Shown: positions 1 through 12,100 of the stretch, one piece after another
Numbering within the stretch: the first letter of the stretch is position 1
Layout: every line of letters starts with the position of its first letter
Source of the DNA: Rhyzopertha dominica
Taxonomy: Eukaryota; Arthropoda; Insecta; Coleoptera; Bostrichidae
Assembly (NCBI GenBank): GCA_025024175.1
Contig: QCXZ01000003.1
Location: 37,038,257-37,102,256, forward strand
Direction: 5' to 3'
DNA: 64,000 nucleotides
Made by a program: the position numbers and the translations under genes
Notes under the pieces: model-generated
Told to the model about the DNA's origin: nothing
The model's database searches: none
What the model saw: the letters and a program-made list of their open reading frames with translations, nothing else

Positions 1-9
1 TATTTTAAG

Positions 10-165
10 GAAATGACGAAATGGAAACCCGAAAAACGACTGCCCTAACAACTGTTATTAACGCACTTCGAAAATTCACAAACTATAGCATACAGGTTCT
101 AGCATTTACTAAAGTTGGGGACGGAGTTCCTACTGCAATCATTCACTGCCAAACTGATGAAGATG
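10..165 (+). CDS. Dscam: Dscam exon: end of an FN3 domain
   Basis: Acceptor AG at 8-9, donor GT at 166. The reading ends an FN3 domain (KFTNYSIQVLAFTKVGDG). The exon leaves phase 1. The frame has a stop just before the acceptor, which fixes the exon start. Confidence 0.85.
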
Positions 166-3100
166 GTAAGTATTATTTTTATAAAACTGAAACGGCTGCC
201 TTTCTCACGATTGCACAAACAATTTTAGTACCTGGACCACCAGCAGACATCAAAGTAGTTGTTAGCTCAGCGCAGTCTTTGCTCGTCTCCTGGCTTCCAC
301 CTTTTGAGCCAAACGGAATTATAACTAAATATAGCTTATATAAACGCACCAATGATGATAAACAGGGAAAGGACAGCATCAGGCAAACCATATCGAGTCA
401 GCACACAAATTATGAAGTAAAAGGGGTACAAGCATTAGTAGAATACCAATTCTGGGTGACGGCATCCACTAGAATAGGAGAAGGACAAAGTTCAAGGGTT
501 GTATCGCAGGTTGCTACGCAAAGAAGTAAGTACAACGTAGATGCAAACAAATATTCACTATACGGAGTAACAGTACGGATAGTTTATAAGGGACGTGCGC
601 AGAAGGGCGTGTTTGGCATGGTCTGTTTATATCGTCTGCAATAGTAGACAAAGAAAAAAGATTCACTGTTCTGATCTCAGTTCCAGTAACAAGTAAGCGT
701 TGGTTGATCCGTTTTACCCATATGCCTGTAATAATACCTAATACAACTAGTACATATATGTAAAACTACAATGTAACACCAGTCATTCAAAAAAACACCA
801 CGAAATAATTTTGTCTTTCTTCCAGTACCAGCTAAAATTATATCTTTCGGCGGAATAATCATTCGGCCCTGGAGAAGCTCAGTGGCCCTCTCCTGCATAG
901 CAGTGGGGACTCCCCGAAGGGAATGGCTTCGTGCCGACCAAATCCTCAAAGCTGGAGCCAGTCAAAGCCAACAACTCCTTGATACAGGAGAGCTCATCCT
1001 CTCCAACCTTCAAGTATCAGACCAAGGTAACTACAGCTGTCAAGTAGACAATGGTCAAGGCACTGACAAAGTTACGTACAATCTGGTCGTGCAAATACCT
1101 CCATCCGCTCCGCTTTTGTACGTCACCAGCGCTACAAGCAGTAGCGTGCTATTACACTGGAAACCAGGAAGCAATGGTGGCGCTCCCATTAGTGGATTCA
1201 CCCTCAACTACAGAAAGGAGCATGGCAACCTGGATGAAGTTCATCTTTCAAGACATGCAACAAGTTACGAATTAAAGGTGAGTGAAGAAAATTTTAAGAA
1301 AAGCATGACCGCATAACTGACGGTTCATTCAAATTTTAGAGTATTGAAAAACTTAGTGAGCAAATCTGTCACATACAGTTTGGTGAGATTTTTGTTGGTT
1401 CGGTAGATTTATATGTACTAGTATACAAATTGACAATAAAAGTGCTAGATATTGTTCTTTTTTATCTTTGAATATCTAATCTCGCGCTTCTGTTTTAATG
1501 CAGTTTACTCGCAGCTATTTAATTAGATTATAACTACTATTGTTCAGTATCTTGTTTGTACTACAATGGACACATATAAACCTTTTCTTAGTAAAAGGCA
1601 TACAAAAGGCATAACATATTTCCACTCTATACAAGTCGCAAAACTGATATGCAAAGAATTTTCTTTTTCATTTGAATTTTTTGACAATAAATAATTTTAA
1701 AAATAAAAGTTTAGCTTGTCCTGATTAAAGCGGCGCGGCGCATTCTGTAAATTTAAACTTGGAAAATATGTATGTGCATCGGTACTTGTATGTAGATACA
1801 AATAATTGAGTACACGTAACAAGGGCGGGCAGTTGACCAGGAAGTGTTAGTTTTAACAGCTTATGACGACAGAAATATGTCTACATACCCATCTCCGCAC
1901 GCAAAGCCCCAAAATTTTGAATAATATTTAAATAAATTACTTGCAAATTTCCTTCTAAAGAGATATGCTGGAAAACGATACCCTGTGATGAGGCTTTGTG
2001 TGTGGAGTAAAAAGCCATAAAAGCAATAAGTGTAAAATTACGGACTTTTTTATTATATTATATTTTATTATATTATAAACTTCTACGTCACAGGCATAGC
2101 TTCGTCGCGATGGGTCGTTTTCTAGCTTTTGCTTAGAACCCAAACTTTATAATAGAATAATTTAAAATTGTTTGAAATTTTTCCTTTTCGTTTGCGCCAC
2201 TAGGTTTCTACAACCAATATGAATTGACACTGAATTTAAATTTCGTGAACAAGCCCATTATATTCAACTAATTAAGCTGACAATGTTGTGATTTAAGCTG
2301 AATGCTTACGATTCCCAGTTCTCATTAACGTACCTCCTGAAATTATCTTACAGGGCCTCCTATGCGGGACGACCTATCACCTCTACCTCATCGCTCACAA
2401 CAAAATAGGCAGCTCGCCGGCAAGCCACCCCCTTCAAGCTCGTACACAAGGTCATCCTCCGGGAGTTCCTAGTGCTTCAGCGTTCATTTTCCCAAATTCT
2501 ACGTCCGTATCCCTCAAACTGCACATATGGCCCGATAATGGATGTCCTATTCTATACTTCATCCTGCAATATAGAAAAGCCAGCGACTCCCAGTGGACTT
2601 TGGGTGAGTAGCATAGCAATTATGTGTATGTGTGCAACCATTTTAAGTATACACATTTTCAATTTATAAGAGAATATTTAATAAAAATCATAGTACGATA
2701 TTTTGCGTTAAAAATGGTAGGGTCAAATCTTATTTTAAGAGATGAGTCTTTTTAATAACTTAAAATTTAGGTACTTAACTTTATTTATTCTTTTGCTTAC
2801 ATTTATTTTAACAAGGAATCTATCTGAGTATACTTAACCATATCAAATTTGAAAAGAGCTATCAGCTGTTTGTGAAATACAAGACACCGGTGAGAATAAT
2901 TCTACAATATAGTTATAAAGGATTGCCAGATTGCTTGATCAGAACGTTGACACTTTCTCCCTAACCCTGCGTAACAGAGGAAAAAATTCTGGAAACAGTT
3001 ACTTCATTATAGCAAACCGGAAGCGAAGACGGCCAATAAAAGGTACAATTGGTCGAGATAACAATATTAGAGACCATGCATTCCCTTTAATACGGCATCC

Positions 3101-6100
3101 TCTTATGCATTCTGGAAACAGTTGCTACATTATAGCAAATGGGAAGCGCGAAGACGACCATTAAAAAGCACAATTAGTCAAACTAATAATATTAGAGACG
3201 ATGAATTCACTTTAATACGGCATCCTCTTATGCATTCTGGAAACAGTTGCTTCATTATAGATCAGGAAGCGAAGACGACAATTAAAAGGCACAATTGGTC
3301 AAACTAATAATATTAAAGACGATGCATTCACTTTAATACGACATCCTCTTATGTATTCTGGAAACAGTTGATTCATTATAGATCAGGAAGCGAAGACGAC
3401 CATTAAAAGGCACAATTGGTCAAACTAATAATATTAAAGACGATGCATTCACTTTAGTACGGCATCCTCTTATGCATTCTGGAAACAGTTGCTTCATTAT
3501 AGCAGATCGGAAGCGAAGACGACCAATAAAAGACACANTTGTTCAAACTAGCAATATTAGAGACGATGAATTCACTTTAATACGGCATCCTCTTATGCAT
3601 TCTGGAAACAGTTGCTTCATTATAGCAGATCAGGAAGCGAAGACGACCATTAAAAGGCACAATTGGTCAAACTAATAATATTAAAGACGATGCATTCATT
3701 TTAATACGGCATGCTCTTATGCATTCTGGAAACAGTTGCTTCATTATAGCAGATCGGAAGCGAAGACGACCAATAAAAGACACATTTCATCAAACTAGCA
3801 ATATTAAAGACGATGCAGTCACTTTAATACGGCATCATCTTATGAATTCTGGAAAGAGTTGCTTCATTATACCAGATCAGGAGGCGAAGACGACCATTAA
3901 AAGGCACAATTGGTCAAACTAATAATATTAGAGACGATGCATTCACTTCAATACAGCATGCTCTTATGCATTCTGAAAACAGTTGCTTCATTATAGCAGA
4001 CCAGGAAGCGAAGACGACCATTAAAAGGCACAATTGGTCAAACTAATAATATTAAAGACGATGCATTCACTTTAATACGGCATCCTCTTATGCATTCTGG
4101 AAACAGTTGCTTCATTATAGCAGATCAGGAGGCGAAGACGACCATTAAAAGGCACAATTGGTCAAACTAATAATATTAGAGACGATGCATTCACTTTAAT
4201 AGGCATGCTCTTACGCATTCTGAAAACAGTTGCTTCATTATAGCAGATCGGAAGCGAAGACGACCAATAAAAGACACATTTGTTCAAACTACCAATATTA
4301 TTGACGATGCATTCACTTTAATAAGGCATCCTCTTATGCATTCTGGAAACAGTTGCTTCATTATAGCAGATCAGGAAGCGAAGACGACCATTAAAAGGCA
4401 CAATTGGTCGAACTAATAATATTAAAGACGATGCATTCACTTTTATATGGCATCCTCTTATGCATTCTGGAAACAGTTGCTTCATTATAGTAGATCAGGA
4501 AGCGAAGACGACCATTAAAAGGCACAATTGGTCAAACTAATAATATTAAAGACGATGCATTCACTTTAATACGGCATGCTCTTATGCATTCTGGAAACAG
4601 TTGCTTCATTATAGCAGATCGGAAGCGAAGACAACCAATAAAAGACACATTTGATCAAACTAGCAATATTAGAGACGACATTCACTTTAATACGGCATCA
4701 TCTTATGCATTCTGGAAACAGTTGCTCATTATACCAGATCAGGAGGCGAAGACGACCATTAAAAGGCACAATTGGTCAAACTAATAATATTAGAGACGAT
4801 GCATTCACTTTAATACGGCATGCTCTTATGCATTCTGTAAACAGTTGCTTCATTATAGCAGATCGAAAGCGAAGACGACCAATAAAAGACACATTTGTTC
4901 AAACTAGCAATATTAGAGACGATGCATTCACTTTAATACGGCATCCTCTTATGCATTCTGGAAACAGTTGATTCATTATAGCAGATCGGAAGCGAAGACG
5001 ACCAATAAAAGACACATTTGTTCAAACTAGCAATATTAGAGACGATGCATTCACTTTAATGCGGCATCCTCTTATGCATTCTGTAAACAGTTGCTTCATT
5101 ATAGCAAATCGGAAGCAGACTATCATTAAAATACACAAGTGGTCAAGCTAACAATATTACAGACAATGCATTCATTTTAATACGGCATCCTCTTATGCAT
5201 TCTGGAAACAGTTGCTTCATTATAGCACATCAGAAAGCGAAGACGACCACTAAAAAGCACAACTGGTCAAACAGAATACTAGAAAAAATGCATTCACTTT
5301 AATACGGCATACTCTAATGCTTTCATCATCTCTAATATTGTTACTTTGACCAATTGTGCCTTTTAATGGTCACCCTCTCTTCCGATTTGCTATTATGAAG
5401 CAACTGTTACCAGAATGTATAAGAGGATGCCGTATTAAAGTGAATGCATCGTCTCTAATATTGTTAGTTCGACCAAATGAATCTATTAGTGGTCGTCTTC
5501 GCTTCCGATCTGCTATAATGAAGCAACTGTTTCCAGAATGGCTAAGAGGATGCCGTAACTAAAGTCCAAAAGCATTTAGGTCCACTCCTGATAAATCTCA
5601 AATTAAACTTGATATTAGTGCTACTCTACATACAGTAATAGTTTTCATCACTTCTTCAATCCATTAAATAGGTATAGCATTTTTTTAAATTTTACATCTC
5701 TATAAATGTTTACGTATTGACCAACCTCTTCCCCAAAGAGCAGCAGAAGTGCATCAAGCGACAAATCAGTTTTGTTCAATCCTGTTATTGAAAATTGCTG
5801 TTTCTTACTCAGATAGAAAATGTAAGAACGTTTGGTCAATTCAAACTACAGGAATCTGAAACTTGTTCAAAAATAACACTATTTTACAGTATAACTTTTT
5901 TTTTGAAATAACGCCGGCCTACTGAGATATTGAGTAATATTGATTGATTGATATTGATATTAATATCTCTTAGACTGGTTGATATAATTTTACCAAATCT
6001 TGGCTATTATTATTTGAAGTGGAGGCCGTTAAAATGATGCGCACACTTTTTTAATAATTTTTTGTGGGGGGTGGGAGAGGGCCATCTCCCCGTCCTTCGA

Positions 6101-9100
6101 TCCTTAATTTTAAAAAGGTTAAGTATTTTTTTCAAAAAAATGTGTTTGTAATCTTTGGGCCTTGTAAACAAAGAAAGGTACTCTTTGTTCATGCGGCTAA
6201 AATTAGCCCTTTCCGGGAAAATTGCAATTGAATGTTAGTATTCACATTTTCCCTGCTTACTGAATCGTTTTTTTATCAAATTGGCCGTGATAAATAATAA
6301 AACTGTTACAACTTTCCCAAATTCTTTTTAAAATTCCAGAATCAAAGGTTAATGAGTTTTATTGTGACCAGTAGCATTTGGTTACCGTACTATTGTTGCT
6401 TATTTCATGCCAAGCTGGTCTTTCCCTTCCTTCTTCCTTCCAGCGCATAATAGGGCCAATATCATCATTTCTTTGGTCTTGTGCTATCCGTTCAGTTTCC
6501 CAATCTCCTTCAGCTTGTAGTATGGTAAGGCAGCAAGTTACCAGTGATATTTCTTCTTTTTGTTAAAGCTTCAAGCAGTGCTTGCAATTATCTTTGCCAC
6601 ACAGTGCATCCGCATTGCCATGGTTTTCCCAGCCCGGTGTTCAATAGTAAACTCAAATATATTCAGGCGCTCCAACCATCTTGCTATTTGTCCTTCTGGG
6701 TTCTTAAATTGGAGCAGTCACTGAAGGAAAGCGTGGTCTGTTCTAAGGAGAAATTTTCGCCCATAAAGTACTTGTGAAAATGTACTAAGGTCTTAACCAC
6801 TGCCAGAAGTTCGCGTCGAGTCACACAGTAATTTATTTCGGGTTTGGGCAATGTTTTGCTGAAATATACAATCACTTTCTCCTGCCTATCCTGTTCCTGT
6901 GACAGAAGTCCAAGCTTGCCTCAGTATCCACAATAAAAGGTTTCTTAAACCTCGGGTATGCCAGTACCGGACTGGAAATTAACTTTTTCTTCAGAGTTTC
7001 AAACGACTCCTGGCATGATTCGGTCCACATAAATAGTGCTCCATCTTCTGTCAGTTTATGCAGTGACGTGGCTATATCAGCAAACGACCGGATAAATCTT
7101 CTGTAATATGAACAAAGGCCCAATAAACTTCTCAGATTATGTTGATCTTTAGGGGTTGGCCATTCCTGCGCAGCAGATGTTTTTTCCTGGTCTGTACCTA
7201 TACCGCTTGCATTAATAATATGGCCTAATAATACCGAGCATTTCTTCAGGCTTAGTTTTAGGTTTGCAGCGTGCACTTTTTTTAATACCTCCCGGACTTT
7301 AGCCAAATGATCTTCAAAACTGTTTCCCATAATAATAACATCATCTAGATACATTAAACAGGTTTTCCAATTGAGACCTTGTAGCACAGTGTCAATTAGT
7401 CTTTCAAAAGTCACGAGAGTATTACACAGTCCGATTGGCATTGCGTTAAAATAAAATAACGTATTTGTAAGTTGAAAATGGAGTTTTCAAATCTAGAAAA
7501 GCTTAATATGGTTGAATGCTACATCATCTGAAGCATCTGAAGAATACTTTTATCGCTACCAAGATCGCCTACTTTAAAGCAATTTAAAAGGCTTCTCAAT
7601 AACTTAGGACAATGTGGCTCTTTTTGTAAACCAAGAAATCGGAAATGAAGCTATACAAAGAAACATTTTAGCAAGTGTAAACATAAATCCGTCATGTTCA
7701 TCCTGTGAAATTGTTTAAATATTGTTTGGTGCCGTAATATTGGGTCCACCATTCTCGGTCCCTACATTTTTGACCATTCTTTAAGTGGTGAAAGTTACAC
7801 TAGCGTAGCAAAGGGGGGGGGGACAATTCTCCCCCCCCCCCAGTAGTTACTAAATTATTTTGATAATGGAATAGGTACTTTTTTTACATTTAACAGTACA
7901 AATTTGTTGCAAACTATTAATTTGTTGTATAATAAACATTTTAACAAATTAAATATTAAAAAATTAAGTCACACCTTATCTTGTTTTTTTCGTGTTTGTA
8001 CTTAACATTTTTCTTGTGCTTTGCCGCCCCCCAAGTTAATTTTCTGGATATGCCACTGGAAAGTTACCTTCATTTTTACAAAATGATTTTGAAGAAATCC
8101 TTCAAGATTTAAACTTAGAGGTGCGTAGAACAATGGAGTGGTTGCAACACGTTAGAGCACCCCCCCCCCCCCCAATACAGTGCAAGTAAAGAATTATCTT
8201 GGTCAAATGTATGCAAACAGGTGGATAGGAAGAAACGGACCTGTTGCTTGGCCGCCCCGTTCTCCAAATTTATCTGGTTTAGATTTCTTTTTATGGGGTA
8301 CAATAAAAAACAAAATGTACAAGGAACTATGAAACAGTTGAAGACTTAAAAGCTGCCGTTTTGCACTTTTTTGCTACAATTGACAGACGTTCTATTAGGA
8401 AGGCAACTTACACCTTTTGTAGTAATTCATATTTTAGTTTTTATTTAATTTTTGTTTATTTGTTAATTATTCCAATTTATTTTTGAAATATGAGTTTTTC
8501 AAGACTAACTATTTACAAAACAATCAACAGAAAATACAGAAAATTGGCCACAACACTGATATATTTCAAAATAACTACAGAGTGTTATATTGTTGAATAG
8601 GTAAAAAAAAAATCGGCCACTTTATGAATCCATAGCCAGCTATAATTTCTAGTTAAACAACATAAGTTTATGTCATACCTCAAATATGACAAAACTCAAC
8701 AAACTGGAGTACACTACTTTATTAAAGGTAGCATTATCTACAGGATTCGTATTTACATGTACTTGCAACATCAAAAATAAACAAGACAAAAGGATTTAAA
8801 GAAATACTCAAAATTTAGCTTTTTTCAAAATATCTGGTAAACCATGAACATTTTGATAAACCAAAACGTGCATTGAGTTAGGTCAACAGAACGGCGAATC
8901 TTTCTCCATTTAACTTTCCTTCTAGCTCTACTAGTTTTCACTCCGTTCAAATTGTGGACGATCTTACATTCCTAAGGCGCGCACCCTTTTTATTCGATAT
9001 TATGGTGTCATAGTTTCATGTAGCACCTAACCTAGATACACTGAATATTTGCTAAGCTCTTAATTTGCGTCATAATTGCTGCGAAGCATAATAATTTTAA

Positions 9101-12100
9101 ATTCTATGCGAGTGGTGCCCCATTATAATTTTTCACTTATTGTTTCGCCGTTTGGACATTTCAAATACAAAGTTAATTTGTTTCAGTATCCAATGCATTA
9201 AAGCCGCAAAGAAAAACTTCAATAACAGGCCTAACACCCGCCGCCAAGTACGTAGTAAAAGTGGAGGCGCACAATATAGCTGGATTTTCCACAGAGGAGT
9301 TTCCGTTTATGACGCTCACAAAGGACGGGGGTAGGAAGCCGGGAGTCTTAGCCACCAGAATTGCTAAACTCACTCGACTTATTGTTGCAGATGTGCCGCC
9401 GCCCGACCTCATAAAACAGGGAGAAAGCGCCACACCCTTCTATGCAGATATGAGGATCATTGCACCTATTATTGTGTTCTCTATCATAGGACTGTTAGTA
9501 TCGGCAGCATTGACGTTCCTGTGTATGAGACATAGTAAGCATTTGCTATTAATCTTGAAAAGTCCGGAAACAGTTTCTTTCATTTATTTGAAGTTCCCCG
9601 AGTCTTAAAAAGATTCTGTCAACCACAAAGCCTTAAAGCTTTTTGTCATATTATATTCTCTTCCTTAGGACAGAACGAGGCAGCTAAGGAGCAGCTAGAG
9701 AATCAACAAAATGCAGAAGCTCAAAGAGAGAGATACTATGCCACCATTCACAAGGTAGCACTGCAGGCAGGGGAGAAAATACCAGGTAAATGAACATAGT
9801 TCCCTAAACGACTCAAAATAAATCTTCCGTCAATGAGCAGAAACCTCTGAAGACATATCACCGTACGCGACGTTTCAACTATCGGAACCCGCGACTCTAC
9901 CACAAAACACTATGCTGCACAGCTTCATGTATCATGAACATGCTATGACTGAAGGATGTGCGTCACCCCCACCAGCATCGTCATCCGTACAACGAAACTC
10001 GCCGTATTACAATATCGTAAGTTACCAAAAACCATCAAATTGTCACATTTAAACTAGTCTAACTTAGTCAGGGTAGAGGCACGTATGACATTTGCTAATT
10101 TAGTTTCTTGCGCCTCCTGAAAACGGAGCCACAGATCAATATTGCGTAGAATATGGTACAGTAGTGGACACAGGAAGAAAGTCTGGGGTCCCAAGATCAT
10201 GGTATAATGATAAATTAAATTTAGGCAGTATCAGTGGCGGACTAACATCTTCGGAGGCCCGGTGGGCATCTATAATAATACTGGGCCCCTACTCCTACCC
10301 TGCGTACGACATAAATAATTTCCCTATTTTAAAATCACTAAAAATCAAATGGCATCCGTTATCAAGGTCCTTATGGTATCTCAGTTTGAGAACGGTCCTC
10401 ATGTGCTTATCAGGAGTTTAAGGAAGTGCTCCCATAAGGGAACTTTTACCCGGAAAGTTTGTCGCGAATTCACAGGATTATTGAACATTTGTGGAAGAGG
10501 TATTGAGAATTATTACTTGCAAAAAATTAACGCAAAGAAAACAGCTAAAAGAGCGTTTATTCAAAAAACTAAAAAAAAATGAAATTATTGGATCAATAAT
10601 TGTGAAAATTAACAAGGTTCTATTCTGATACGAACCAATTAAAAGCCATCGAAATCGGTCAAGAATGGTCACCCATAGCACATAATTATACGTACAGAGC
10701 AAATGATCCCAAAGAAACTCAAAAAAAGCAAAATCTAGAGTAGAAAAAACTATCAAATCTTTTTTGTTGAAAAGAACGCCTCAAAAGCGGCAACCAACAA
10801 GGAAACAAAACTACTGCTTCAGTACAATATCTTGAAATTATAATAGCAAGCCTTATCCAGAAATTAAAATAACATGTACAGCTTCACTAAAATTACAAAA
10901 ATGAGTACGAACAAGTTGCTTTCAGTTATGGACAATGAATAAATGTTCAGTACTTTTAATAAAATGTTCCATAAAATAAGTTTTTTAGCCTTTTTAATTT
11001 ATGAATAAATATATTTTGATACAGGAAATAATAATCTTCTTTTTGTTTATACAGCAAAAATTTCAAAGTACAAAGGGTCACGGCCGCCGCAGAGCAAATA
11101 GAAAAACCGACGTAGAAAGCGACGAAAGTGAGTCCGACCCTGAACAATTGACATCAAGTAGAACGGAGTCTTCCAATCAGCTAGATATGAAGTACAAGCA
11201 CAGTAAGGGCAAAAAGTACAAAAGTAATTATAATTTTATGAAATCAGAACTATTCTTATATGTTGTCTAATACTTTTGCACATTTTTTGCATGTATGTTT
11301 ACACAATATATAATCATACATAAAAATTATGAGCATGTTAATGGAAACTATTACCCACCTACTTGCCTTCTACCATTGTGCATTTAAAGGGTCTAGCAAT
11401 ATAAGTATGGGAAATATGCCCCAGAAGAGCGATTTGAACTGAAACCATTAAAATACAATGTCAGTAGCCGTACTTCCAAAATGTTGGAAGTTCTGGTCTT
11501 CTACACANACCCCCCTCCCAAAAAAAAGAGAAGATTTATTGCTGACAACTCCAAACTATTATAAGTGGAAATTTAGATGGTAATGCCATCTGTCAGCACT
11601 ATACTGACACAATGACATAGCCACTCAGCTGACATTATGGGAACTACTTCCTACAGGAAGTGACCTGTAGCCTGACAAGTTGGCATGCATCTGCATACAT
11701 CAACTTAACAGCAGGCCCCAACGGCACTTTTTGCAAGCGAGCAAGAACCAACATACATTAAAATGCATGTCCTTGCTATGTTGTCTGCACTGCAACCACC
11801 TGCAGACAGATCTATTTCGCTATCATCAGTGCAGTTTAGGTCTAATGCAGGTCACTTCCTTTAGGAAGTAGTTCCCATAATGGCAGCCGGGTAGCTTTGT
11901 CATTATGTCAGTGTAATGCTGACAGATGGCAGTGCAATCTAAATTTCCACTTACATCATACCAAGCCTTTGGTATATAGGCAAAACCAGTTCTATGCCAT
12001 GCTGTCTGCATTACACCTAAACTGCACTGATGAGCCATAATGATAGCGAAGTAGATCTATCTGCAGTTGATTGCAGTGCACACAGCATAGCATAGACAGG

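Larger units (their letters stand above)
2604..9186 (+). other. Dscam 6.6-kb intron filled with mobile DNA
   Basis: It holds the 123-bp array, a Gypsy pol fragment, a split transposase remnant and a hAT MITE, listed separately. Segments 5583-6370 and 8450-9186 show nothing I recognise. Confidence 0.8.

Noticed and set aside
2816..2889. Possible extra Dscam exon between 2603 and 9187
   Set aside because: It has acceptor- and donor-like ends and an open frame, but inclusion would break the phase into the exon at 9187. Exon 2354-2603 joins 9187 directly to give the conserved WxLVSNALKPQ.
2931..4971. Many open frames in the 123-bp array
   Set aside because: They are read-through of a repeat unit in several frames, each stopped within two units; no domain and no consistent frame.
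2970..5300. CRISPR-like array
   Set aside because: Units are near-identical over their whole length with no unique spacers, and the context is a eukaryotic intron.
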